From Branchiostoma floridae (taxonomy: Eukaryota; Chordata; Leptocardii; Amphioxiformes; Branchiostomatidae), in assembly GCF_000003815.2 (NCBI RefSeq), contig NC_049983.1:3666706-3730705 (forward strand): 64,000 nucleotides of DNA, read 5' to 3'. Under the pieces are notes generated by a model, which made no database searches, was not told the origin of the DNA, and saw only the letters and a program-made list of their open reading frames with translations. The translations under genes were made by a program, and so were the position numbers. Positions 12,275 through 23,423 of the stretch are shown piece after piece (the stretch's first letter is position 1; every line of letters begins with the position of its first letter).

Positions 12275-12755
12275 TCAGAAAGGCCCAAGCATCGTTTTCA
12301 GGACAAGGGGGTTAGGGGGGGTGCCACAGACTGACAGGCTCAGTTGACGCTTACGGTGGAAACGTCATTTCAATTATCGTCCCAAAACTGCTATTTTAGG
12401 ACATTTCTTCATAGTCCGCTGAACTGAAAAGACGAATTTTTCCGAGGATAAAGACTGGCACGGCACTTTAGCGCTAGCCTGGTAGAGACAGAATGTAGGT
12501 AAAGGGGGATCGCTGTGACACCTCAGAAAGGCCCAAGCATCGTTTTCAGGACAAGGGGGTTAGGGGGGGTGCCACAGACTGACAGGCTCAGTTGACGCTT
12601 ACGGTGGAAACGTCATTTCAATTATCGTCCCAAAACTGCTATTTTAGGACATTTCTTCATAGTCCGCTGAACTGAAAAGACGAATTTTTCCGAGGATAAA
12701 GACTGGCACGGCACTTTAGCGCTAGCCTGGTAGAGACAGAATGTAGGTAAAGGGG
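12256..12755. repeat. Perfect 248-bp tandem duplication
   Basis: The block starting GGGGGATCGCTGTGACACC at 12256 recurs at 12504 with no difference that I can see up to 12751 (the shared G-run extends to 12755). The duplication starts inside the right terminal repeat of the preceding element. This is either a very recent tandem duplication or an assembly duplication. Confidence 0.85.
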
Positions 12756-13712
12756 AAATCTTCACGATTTATAAAATGTACTGTGAAAATTATCCTACCT
12801 GAACTCTCCAAGGTCACACAGAGTTCACCAAATCACATCTATGTGTATTTAGAAACCGGTTTGTCTACCTGCTATACGTTTAACCTTTAAACCGCTGCAG
12901 TGTCAAAGTGCACCATCCTTTGCATCTTGAATAATTGATTACGTACTTTGATTGCATTTCAATTGTAACACAATTAACACACAACTAATTATATCACGTT
13001 ATTATATCTGTTGGTTGCCATTATCTCAAGGGATGTACAGATACCCGTTCTACTACCGAGTGCATGGAGACAATTTCTTTCCGTAAACTTCTTAACATGA
13101 TGTGTAAAATGCACTTCAAGTCATGTGAGGTTGTAAATCGTCCCTTATTATATATAGTTAGATCAGGACTCTGTGCATACACTGTACAGACTTCTGTTGT
13201 GCCTTTACGAACACATACATAAACATATAACGTATCTTCACTTGGCTGCTAGCATCTATATGTTAACCTAAATTTACCGACACGAAATATAACCAGCACT
13301 TCTAGTCATTTGAGCTATTGGAAAAATGTTACCCGTTTCATATAGTGATATCTAGAACATATGCTGTGATATAGATATACTCACCTTGATATTAACTCCC
13401 CGTGATCGCGCAATGTTTGCTTGTCACAAGCAATTTACAAAACCGGTCTATCTACTGCTAGGGCAAAGTGCACCTCTTGCGCATAGGGGATATCCCAACT
13501 TGACTGCGTCGCTGCATTCTAAATTGAATTTGTTACCTTTGTCTCTATAATGGGAATATCTCGCAAAACGTAGAGGTATAATCAAAAGGACAACAAAGCA
13601 CACAAAGATTCATTTTTTTTCGATGAAAATCGCTAAGCGCTCTACCAAATCGCTCTGCCGCAGCGACGCCGCCAACGTGCCACAGCTTCAGTAACATAGC
13701 CTCCTTATCTGG
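12756..13712. other. Intergenic, no gene recognised
   Basis: AT-rich sequence with no supported feature. Confidence 0.45.
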
Positions 13713-13836
13713 GGTCTACCGAAAGTGCGAAAAGGAACGAAAAGGAACGAAAAGGAAAGTACCGATAGTGCGAAAAGGAACGAAAAGGAACGAAAAGAAA
13801 CAAACGTTCCTTTTCGCACTTTCGGTACTTATATTT
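13713..13836. repeat. GGAACGAAAA tandem array with inverted copy (hairpin)
   Basis: Several copies of a ~10-bp unit (AAAGGAACGA) alternate with GAAAGTGCG phrases and are followed by the inverted version CGTTCCTTTTCGCACTTTCG. A long hairpin results. A related array lies at 54489-54627, and both border copies of the same dispersed repeat. Confidence 0.75.
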
Positions 13837-14500
13837 AAGCCATACCATAGGTATGGTGAAATATATTGTATTCGTAATGTTTCTTCTTTCTCCTGTCAAA
13901 TCTTCAAATCGAATCAACTCCGTCGTTCTTGGACCGAATGACTTGAAATTTGGCACAAGGGTAGAGTGAACCAATACCCTTAGGTGTTTTTTTTTCATAT
14001 CTATCTTTAAAATGATTTTATTCATGTTTTTTTGCAATTTTAATGTACATTTTGCCCCCCCCCCCCCCTGTACCCTGGTATTACAGTCGAATGACCTGAA
14101 ATTTGGTACAGAGGTGCCTTGATCATATGCCCACAAAGATACAATAACAGTTTTGGCATACGGTACAACAAAATGCTTAATTTTGACATTTTTGGCCAAA
14201 AAAATGACGTTTTTGGCTTATATAGCCTCATTTTACAACCAAATGACCTGAAATTTGGTGTAGGAGTGCAATCTACATATGCGCACATGGATTCAATAAC
14301 ACTTTTGGCATACAGTACGACAAAGTGCTTAATGTGGGGATTTTTTGGCCATTGTTTGACCAAAAACGTACACTTTTGGCTCCTGTTCCCTAGTCTTACA
14401 ACCAAATGACCTAAATTTTGGTAAATAGGTGCACTAGATATTTATTCAAATGACCCATGTATAATTTCTGGCATAAACCACTTCAAAATGATATCACTGC
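13837..14500 (-). repeat. Inverted copy of the dispersed repeat, with ~120-bp internal units
   Basis: It reads, in reverse, the GGTCCAGGAACG/GATTTGACAGG block (13880-13950), then repeated phrases CCAAATGACCTGAAATTTGG every ~120-150 bp. Open reading frames here of up to 164 codons show repeated peptides because of this periodicity and are not taken as genes. Confidence 0.65.
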
Positions 14501-16331
14501 ACGAAATCCCTAATTTCCAGGTGTTTCAAGGGACTTACACACCTGTGAAATGTTCTGTGTCCTGGCTGTGTACATGACTTTCCTGGTTCGGCGTGTAATC
14601 TCCTTGTTTTTTTCTTACATTCCTGGACTCGCGCTTGTACAGGAATTTCTAGGACACTTACACCAGACGTGTAGGGGAAATAGGCAGACAAAGGCTTGGC
14701 GGCGCCTATTCTCAAAGCCAAGCTTGATTCGCGGGCTTACTGTTTACGGCAACTACTACCCCTGCAACCCAGGCTAGGCTATGCTTGGACAATTAATAAG
14801 CAATGAGGTTTACATTTTAAACACAAAATAAGGGGGAGTGTAGGGGAGTATTGAATGGTTGGTATGTCTACCCGTGACATCGTCTGACAGAACAAAGTGG
14901 AACAAAATACAACTATAAAAAGAAACGGCATCCACATTTTTAGGAATACAATCAAGGTCAGAAAGAAAGGTCTACAAAATACTAAAAAAAACAATCATAA
15001 TTGATGAAGCTGTGATTTATTTGGCCCGATATTTCCAACTTATTTGGAACTCCTACGGTCGGCACGTATTGAACGGGCCATTCATATTCATTTCTACATG
15101 TCGGAAAAAAATAAATGCTAGGGATAGATCTTGGCTTATAAATAGGAAAGTATGTCTTAAACCAAGGAGGTTTCAACTTCCTTGCTTAAACAAACTCGTC
15201 ATTTTCATTACATAAACAGCATTTCGTTAGCCGGATGTGTATTGCATTGTCTAGCGCAGACAAAGGCCACAGACACCCAGCGTTCATTGAATCATTCTTA
15301 TTTCTTCTTTAATCATTTTGCACTCACACTGAGATTCTGTTTCAACATACATAAATCTGAACTGCTGCTATAGACTTCTGCGTGTATCGTGATAATCAGT
15401 TACGTGATCATCCCCCTTGGTATGAAGGGCTAGGAAAATAAACTAACCAAAGAAGTTTAATTTGGAAATTCGTAAACTAGTGATGTACGATGTTTTTATA
15501 GAGTGCCTGTCGCGTCATAGCGAGGAGTTGAACTGAAACGACGTTGGACATAGGGAAAACATAGGACTGCGATCTAATTTATGGGCAGCTTTTTGTCAAA
15601 AGAATGGGGAGAACACGGGACAAAATACTGTCCATTTTCTTGGTTACTGTCTCTAACATTGGCTACTGTCGACGCACAAACTAAGTGAAATGATCTATGT
15701 CGAGATATAACCTCCTTGACTCGATGTACTAAATTTTTGTCCCGGATTATGTTCTTGGTTGTACAAAATAAATGACAACGTTGAACGTTAAATTTCTACC
15801 GATGTTTCAAGCTGTTGATAATCACAGCGGCATGTTTCACATCTTTCTAGGCAGGTATTGTTTTACTGTGAAATACGGGTAATCAGGCAGCCCAAACAAC
15901 CTCCTTGACGTGATTGTAACAATAGACATGGCTTTTACTAGCGGTAGTTCACAGCTCTTTGTGTCTGTGCCCATGCAAATTCGTCAGAAAAAAGCCAATA
16001 GAATTTCTCCTGGCACAATTATAGGGTCAAACCTTCGGCCAATCAACGTGCCAGTCACAATTTTCAAATTCTTCAGTTGAGTTGGTATTGTGAATTCCGC
16101 GTCTTTGCGGGTGGGTGTGCGTTCTTGCTGTCCAAGTGTGTCTAGATACCAGGGTGCGTTATCTGATGGTACCGAGGAAAGAGGAATATTGGTCATCATT
16201 TTACATCGGCAAGGAGTTTCTACTCAAGGTCGCGGAACAGGACGACAGGGAGTCAGCTGCAATTAATAATGACAGGACCGCCGTCGGGCCAAAGTTCTTT
16301 CCCATGGCTTCATGGATCAAGGAGCTTCGAG
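14501..16331. other. Intergenic with short AACCTCCTTG hairpin motifs
   Basis: No gene recognised. CCAAGGAGGTT at about 15163 and AACCTCCTTG at about 15709 and 15898 may mark ends of a small element, but target duplications are not clear. Confidence 0.4.
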
Positions 16332-18540
16332 AGCCAGCTCCATGGAGCTATTAGTACAACCCTGCACCCAACCTACCAGCTCCATAAAGCAAGCTCCACG
16401 AACTTTGAATACATACAATTGAGTCACGTCACCTTCAAAAGAAATTTATGTTTCGCTTTGAATACATACAGTTAGTTCACGTCATCATAGGAAAAATCTT
16501 AGTCGGCTATAGAGCCGCCCTTGTAAACGAAAAACAAGTTTCATGGAGCCAGCTCTATGAACTTTGAATGTATACAATTGGTTCTCGTCCCCACAGGAAA
16601 AAAATATTTATATAGTCCGCTATGGGGCCGCCCTTGTAAAGGTAAAACAAGTTTCATGGAGCCAGCTCTATGAACTTTGAATGTATACAATTGGTTCTCG
16701 TCACCACAGGAAAAAAAATATTTATATAGTCCGCTATGGGGCCGCCCTTGTAAACGATAAACAAGTTTCGTGGAGCCAGCTCTATGAACTTTGAATTTAT
16801 ACAATTGGTTCTCGTCACCGCAGGAAAAAATATTTATATAGTCTGCTATGGGGCCGCCATTGTAAACGAAAAACAAGTTTCGTGGGCCAGCTCTATGAAC
16901 CTTGAATGTATACAATTGGTTCTCGTCACCACAGGAAAAAAATATTTATATAGTCCGCTATGGGGCCGCCCTTGTAAACAAAAACAAGTTTCATGGAGCC
17001 AGCTCTATGAACTTTGCATGTATACAATTGGTTCTCGTCCCCACAGGAAAAAAAAAATATTTATACAGTCCGTTATGGGGCCGCCCTTGTAAACGAAAAA
17101 CAAGTTTCATGGAGCCAGCTCTACGAACTTTGAATGTATACAATTGGTTCTCGTCACCACAGGAAAAAATATTTATATAGTCCGCTATGGAACCGCCCTT
17201 GTAAACGAAAAACAAGTTTCATGGAGCCAGCTCTACGAACTTTGAATGTATACCATTGGTTCTCGTCACCACAGGAAAAAAAATATCTATACAGTCCGTT
17301 ATGGGGCCGCCCTTGTAAACGAAAAACAAGTTTCGTGGGGCCAGCTCTATGAACTTTGAATGTATACAATTGGTTCTCGTCACCACAGGAAAAAAAAAAA
17401 TATTTATATAGTCCGCTATGGGGCCGCCCTTGTTAACGAAATACAAGTTTCGTGGGGCCAGCTCTATGAACTTTGAATGTATACAATCGGTTCTCGTCAC
17501 CACAGGAAAAAAATATTTATATAGTCCGCTAAGGGGCGCCTTTGTGAAATGTAACATTTTACTTTGTGATGTCACAAGACCGCCGATATAGAGCGAACAT
17601 TACCAGGTTCTTATTCTAAAATCAGATAGTAAATTGTCAATCGTTCATTCCCCAAACTAGTGGGCAGTTTGTCGTCAGTACATACTATATTATCTGCGCT
17701 TTGGCTTTGGACGTTTTGTCAAAAGTAATACACAATATAGAATAGGTCGTACCAACAGTTTGTGAGCACTTTGTCCCCCATGGCAGGTTTATAAGTTGGA
17801 TAAATACGTAACGTTATCCATACAACAAATTAGAAAGTCCGACAAAAATGACTAAAAAGACTTCAAATTCATCTCGAAACCCAACCTCTGCTTGGAGGGC
17901 ATTGTTTACGGGACCGTGTACTGAGGAATGCGACACCTCCCTGCTAATCGTTACAAAACGTTTTACGGCTTGCCCACCGTGAAACTCCCACTGTGGCTTG
18001 TCACAGCCTGTAACAATTATCTAGCAGCTCACCGACTGATAACCGGAGGGGGGCGGGCAGACAATGCTAGTGCCGGAAAAACAAACAATAAAAACATGTA
18101 TGGATAAGAAGTTGAACAATAATAAAAGGGNNNNNNNNNNNNNNNNNNNNNNNNNNNNNNNNNNNNNNNNNNNNNNNNNNNNNNNNNNNNNNNNNNNNNN
18201 NNNNNNNNNNNNNNNNNNNNNNNNNNNNNNTTTTTTCCTGTGGTGACGAGAACCAATTGTATACATTCAAAGTTCATAGAGCTGGCTCCATGTAACTTGT
18301 TTTTCGTTTACAAGGGCGGCTCTATAGCCGACTAAGATTTTTCATATGATGACGTGAACTAACTGTATGCATTCAAAGCGAAATATAAATTTCTTTTGAA
18401 GGTGACGTGAACCAATTGTATGTATTCAAAATGCGTGGAGCTGGCTCCACGGAGCTGGTAAGTTGGGCTCAGGGTTGTACTAATAGCTCCATGGAGCTGG
18501 CTCCATGGAGCTTGCTCTATGGAGCTATTAGTACAACCCC
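16332..18540. mobile_element. Large foldback/MITE-like element with GTTGTACTAATAG ends and ~114-bp tandem units
   Basis: The right end has GCTATTAGTACAACCCC and a mirrored block (18440-18540). The left end starts with the complementary GGAGCTATTAGTACAACCC arrangement. Between them are nine tandem units of about 110-117 bp (16551-17560) carrying AGCTCTATGAACTTTGAATG, CAATTGGTTCTCGTCACC and ATATTTATATAGTCCGC, then an inverted unit after a 100-base gap. A shorter relative lies at 52622-53567. Overlapping ORFs in the array are periodic artefacts. Confidence 0.75.
18131..18230. other. Assembly gap (N run, 100 bases)
   Basis: A round-sized gap inside the foldback element, where the tandem array would have to switch orientation, so the true array length is unknown. 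Confidence 0.95.
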
Positions 18541-19280
18541 TATTGGTGGGTGGTGAGCGAGGGAGGAAAAGCCGCTTCCTGTGTTTCTGTCTCTTAGGCT
18601 CTTAGGGCGTGGTCACAAACGTCGTGCGATCGTCGTGCGATTTTTATGCCATATGTGATGTTTTAAGCAGGCCGTGACGGAACCAACCACCAGATTTAAG
18701 CTTTATACCCCTGGCATCTTTTTTTTAAAACTGCACGGGCTGATTTCGTTTCAAAGTTTAGAGGAAAGTAACGCAAGAACGTGTTGACCGATCTAAATGA
18801 TTGTTGGAAGGTAGATTTAGTTTAAATTATAATGCACATCATAAGATACTTGTAGTGCAAATAAACAACTATTTTGAATTATTAATGAGGAAAATCCTCT
18901 GCATTCCATAATAGGACACTCAAACTTGTCACATATGTAGCGGAGTAAGAGAGTAATGTCTATAGATATGAATTATGCAAATAAAGACATCATTTGCATA
19001 ACCCATGAGAAAATGCTATAATTACACAGTGATAAATAATTGGAATTTCATACCCCCGAAATTAATTTCCTTAGGTTGAGAGATCATAGATATGAAAGTT
19101 TAAGAAAGTGTGTACTATTAAGCAACTTGCACACAAACTTGTCTATAAACATGTTTTATTCAATCAAAAAGAAATAGTAAAAGGTATATAAATGATACAA
19201 GCAGATTCTACATTATGTTAGTTTCATGTTTTTTTAATTGATACTCCTTATGGTGATTCTCTGTTAAATTGTTGACTTTA
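18541..19280. other. Intergenic, contains one octamer palindrome
   Basis: No gene. ATGCAAAT and ATTTGCAT face each other 9 bp apart at 18975-18999. The surrounding AT-rich block resembles the one at 52270-52500. Confidence 0.5.
18975..18999. promoter_or_regulatory. Inverted octamer pair ATGCAAAT-N9-ATTTGCAT
   Basis: Two perfect POU-octamer words in inverted orientation, spaced by exactly 9 bases. The same layout occurs at 42101, 52282, 52342 (one mismatch) and 52469. A binding function is inferred from the octamer consensus only; it may simply be a conserved part of a repeat. Confidence 0.5.
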
Positions 19281-19289
19281 TTTTGTTTT

Positions 19290-19760
19290 TGTTATAAAGA
19301 GGAGAGAACTTCATTGCACGACAATTGTACACGGTACAATGTATGGCAACAACTATTACAAAAGTACGAGATAGAGGTATAGAATAAAGCTTAACATCCT
19401 AGTTAACATAATGATAAGTGCTATTATAACATAATTCTTTGGTGCAATGTTACAATGGAGTAGGATAATCATCAGTACTTTATATATTTGCCTATTTTTG
19501 CATTAATGGTGTTATAAATGTGAATAAGTCATTACGTAAAATAGCTCATCTAGACCATCACATTATGAAGTGAAATTCATCTTCAATATAATTTTGACAG
19601 AATGGACAGAATCTTTGCTTACATGACGAATTTATCCCATGTTGTGTAAAGTCGCTTTCTGCTATGTAACTTTTGTGTTCAAGCATATTGTCTATCTCTA
19701 GTTAAATTAGGATTATTATGCTTATAATAGTTCATGTTTTTCTTACATGTTTATGTTTCT
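19290..19760 (-). pseudogene. LINE 3'-end relic
   Basis: The stretch parallels the 3' end of the LINE at 33561-37651. Shared phrases are ACAATTGTACACGGTACAAT-like sequence, CATTACGTAAAATAGC, GTGAAATTCATCTTCAATAT and GGACAGAATCTTTG, in the same strand order. These encode the C-terminal zinc-like region of the LINE protein in the full copy; here the frame is destroyed and only the end remains. Confidence 0.7.
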
Positions 19761-20266
19761 AATTCAATACGTACTTCTAAATGATACTTAATTGCATTTA
19801 TTGTTAATAGGTCAGTGCTACATTGGCCATCCTTGCACTACTGTACTATTATCATCTATTTTCTTTAGTCATTGTATTATTTCTTGTGTAAATAGACAAA
19901 AAATAAATAAGCCTCTTTAGCTCTAGTAGGTAAAAGTAAGTCGACGTACAGGGCTATACCACACCGGGTGTGCGGGGTGACATACCCTTTCTTTGACTGA
20001 TACAAGACGGGATGTTTACATATTTCAGCCTATCATGTCATCATTGATTAATCTTACATAGAAACTTGGAACAAGATTAATCATGTAGACATTCTCGTTA
20101 TGATGGAAAGTTGAAGAAAAATCTATGTACAAACACGCTTTGTAAATTTTTGTAAGTGTATATTTACATAGAAGTGTTGGCAAAGTTGTAAAAAAAATGT
20201 CCACATTTCGGACAACAAAGCTGACTTCTACCAAGGAGTATTTAACCTCCTTGCTTCTGCAGACAC

Positions 20267-20405
20267 TCACCCCATACAAGTACCGTTTTCACTTACAAGT
20301 GGTTAACGGTGGTCACCGTGATGCACTTATAAGTGAGCTATGAGACGTCTCCTGGCTCCTGAGAGAGACCGGTAACCACTTACAAGTGGCTCAGAGAGAT
20401 GAGTG
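20267..20405 (+). repeat. Palindrome-rich ~135-bp element, copy 1
   Basis: It holds consecutive perfect palindromes or near-palindromes: CACTTACAAGTG, GGTGGTCACC, CACTTATAAGTG, GAGACGTCTC, and CACTTACAAGTG again. A near-identical copy lies inverted at 33305-33444. The outer parts (CACTTACAAGTGGTTAAC and GGTAACCACTTACAAGTGG) are imperfect inverted repeats, so it may be a tiny foldback transposon. The 2-13 kb between the two copies holds no transposase. Confidence 0.7.
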
Positions 20406-22986
20406 TGTCAGACTCTATGTGTTGTGTTTTGCGATGGGTAACCAAGTATATTGGGTCATTCTTGGGTTCATGGGTCACCTCGCTCTGTGTTGACCTGGAC
20501 GACCAGTGGCCCAAAATTGCCGTACACCCTAGGAATATGCAAGGACAAGTGTAGTTTTACGTTATTTTGGACAAGAATATAACCAGAAAGTGAGTTGGGT
20601 GTATTGTTTCTACATGTCTTGGCACTGTCAAAGGCTAAGGTTTAGCAAACAGTGCAGATATGCCTTTTCTTCAAACCCTAGTCGGCCGTCGGCAGATGAT
20701 CGCAGCTTTGAGACGGGTCCAGGGTCGGTTCGATCGGTAAACGTATAACGTTAAACCTTTACCGCTGTGTAACCTTACATCATTTCCCAGCGACCGTGAC
20801 ATAATTCGCCATACATTTTGTAGTAGCGGACGTTGTTGATAGAATCTGGAGGTTTCTTGTTTAACAACTGCGCACAGAACTGAACTGCTAATGGTACTGT
20901 ATGGGGAGGGGGGCGAAGTGTGGGGTGGGGGGCGGCTTTGAATGTTGGTAGTATTACTAATTACTGACGTTATACCACCTATACAATCTTCGTACCAAAA
21001 ATGCCAAATCATAGGGCAACACTCCACGCCCCTGTGCCCCATATATAGCAATTGGGTCTCAAGTGAAAAACTACTTTCTGCCAAGGAATCCATGTACAGT
21101 TAATACAGAAAAAGTGGGATCCTTTGTCTTTCACTGTCTCATTCATTCACCTTGGTGTATTATTGCAGCCAGTAGATACCCAATCTGAGTAATAAGGCTT
21201 TTAACGTGCTCTAGGCACCTCCTCAAACACAGGATTCCCTTTTTACTTGAACCTTTCCAGCCGACCCTGGGATCGAATTTAGACCTTTGAAACATCGATG
21301 TGTTCTCCAGAAAGAATTTAGAGTTGAGATTTTCAGACTATAGAGGTGACACAATGGCTATATTGTTCTTCACCTATTATTGTAAATCAAATAATAATAA
21401 TTGCAATTAGCTGTCGGGCAAGAATTTGCAAGAAACCATGATAACATTATGATCTAACAGCACAACACCATAAGAAAAAATTTCAATTGGTACCTTCAAC
21501 TTTTCACTCACCAAGAAAAGGGGTGGGTACAAAAAACGTTTTTTGCTTGTTAGACCGGTCCAAAAAAAACAGACCTGAAAAAATCAGTGGTCCGGATGTT
21601 GGACCGATCGATTAAGAAAAAACAGACCTGAAAAATTAGTGGACTGGATGTTGGACCGATTCGAAATGAACAGATTATATCGGCAGACGTTCACGTGTTT
21701 TGGGGCTTACAGATCCAAGAAAAGAACGACAGTGAAGTAGAGAGTTGATAGTCATTTTTACCGAGCTTCTACAGTCAAACTTGGTCTAAATCAGAGGCAG
21801 TTAGTGTTGTTGACATACAGAATTTTTTTAAATGCATATGAACGTCCAAATACAATCTTTTAATTTGTTGCAAAAATGGACCACTGTTTTGAGTCGCCCA
21901 TTCATTAGTTTTCACAGATAGGTGCAGACCTGTACCTGATCCTCTAGACCTGAACCATACCTGTACCTTAATTTTCTGTACCCACCCTAAACCAAGAACG
22001 ATTATACACATGTATTATCTCAACATCTGAAGCAAATTAGTCAAAACACATAACTCCAGGTGGGAGTGGATCAAACCATTCTGGTTAGAATGGGGAAGGG
22101 AATTTCACAAGCAACTCGTAACCTCTGCTTCGCCTATTGAGTCAGTGAGTCGAAGTAGCTCAACACTGTTTCTAACTTAGGGAGAAGAGATGCTGCTACA
22201 CAGCCTACAGTGAGCATAGTTCAGTGGTAGATGGCCTTACACTGAGCAAACTCGTTTGAAAAAAAATGGTCTTATCTCTGGGTGTTTTAGTATCTTATGA
22301 TACACTTTATGCTGATGAATACTTTTTGTACTGTGTTCCCACTCTGCAAAATAATCGATTCGCATTAAAGTAGCAGAACAATCATATGATTTCACCAATG
22401 GAGATCTACATCATGGTTATGGACCCCAAAAGGGAGTGACATATTTGTCAGCACTCATGGTTTCCTACTGGTTGCCCTGCACAGGAGAATGTCCATGACG
22501 CAATACTTTGTCGCCAAACTTACAATTGGGTCATGCTTTAAGAGACATTGTGTTCTTCTGTGTATCTGAGTCAAATCGAGTCAGACCATGAGCTATTGCT
22601 GTATGATTTTGGAAGCTGACTTATGAAGCTACTCTGAATTGTGTGTAGTCATACTTCAAATCCTTATCTGGTCAAGACTACTGGCTTATATGCATTTCTA
22701 AAACTGTTTTGAAGAATAACTCCAATACTTGCTAATCTGTATAACTTATAAGCCTGCCTCCACTGATGTGAACACCATGGTGGTTGGGACCAGACTGAGG
22801 GCTGGTAGATTACATTAGCCGAATTCATTGCTTTGCATTAGCCGAATTCATTGGGTGATTTTATATACAAGTAGTACAACCTTGGTCTTCAATGGCCAAT
22901 TTGAATCAATTGGAATAGATTATCCTGAATGTGAAGTTGGGATTGATTCAAATTGATCAAGGAGGATGCAACACACCTCTTGAGGA
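20406..22986. other. Intergenic, no gene recognised
   Basis: A 140-codon minus-strand ORF at 20671-21093 shows no domain or splice support. Short local duplications are visible at 21550-21665 (GACCTGAAAAA...GGATGTTGGACCGAT) and 22823-22851 (CATTAGCCGAATTCATTG twice). Confidence 0.45.
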
Positions 22987-22988
22987 TA

Positions 22989-23421
22989 CACGACTTGCAC
23001 ACTTCCCATAATTCACAGCGCCAGGGATACGGATAAAGTGACCCGTGAGGTCATTGGGGGAAACCAACAACAGCTACAGTGGTTACGTGCTGGTTACTTT
23101 ATACTTCTGACTACAAAACTTGTAAAATACTAGGCTCTAATAATAGTAGTACTATATTTGTCATACAACTCATTAGTTTATATGCTTTGCCGCCGTCGTA
23201 CGAAAGGTTTTAGCTGGTTTTACCCTGGTTTCGCACCCTGGACAATGGTGGTAACATCCATATCCGTAACCCTGGCGCTGTGAATTTTAAAACCAGGGTA
23301 AAACCAGCTAAAGTAGCCAGCACGTAACCAATGTAGCTGTTGTTGGTTTCCCCCGATGACCTCACTGGTCACTATATCCGTATCCCTGGCCTTGTGAATT
23401 ATGGGAAGTGTGCAAGTCGTG
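22989..23421. mobile_element. TA-flanked foldback MITE, 433 bp
   Basis: The outer ~110 bp of each side are inverted repeats, starting CACGACTTGCACACTTCCCA and continuing through CCAGGGATACGGATA and GGTTACGTGCTGG. Each end is bordered by TA (22987-22988, 23422-23423), as expected for Tc1/mariner-type insertion. No transposase is encoded. Confidence 0.75.
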
Positions 23422-23423
23422 TA

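Noticed and set aside
13705-14405. Two overlapping minus-strand ORFs of 164 and 121 codons
   Set aside because: They translate ~120-150-bp repeat units with recurring peptides (FRSFG, IKHFVV) and show no start context or domain.
16541-17575. Many ORFs of 60-124 codons on both strands
   Set aside because: Periodicity of the ~114-bp tandem units creates repeated pseudo-peptides; not coding.
20671-21093. 140-codon minus-strand ORF
   Set aside because: No domain, no splice signals that extend it, mixed composition.
22213-22270. tRNA-like A-box (TAGTTCAGTGGTAGA) followed by a TTACAC anticodon-like segment
   Set aside because: No matching T-arm or B-box and no acceptor stem pairing; at best a degraded tRNA-derived repeat.
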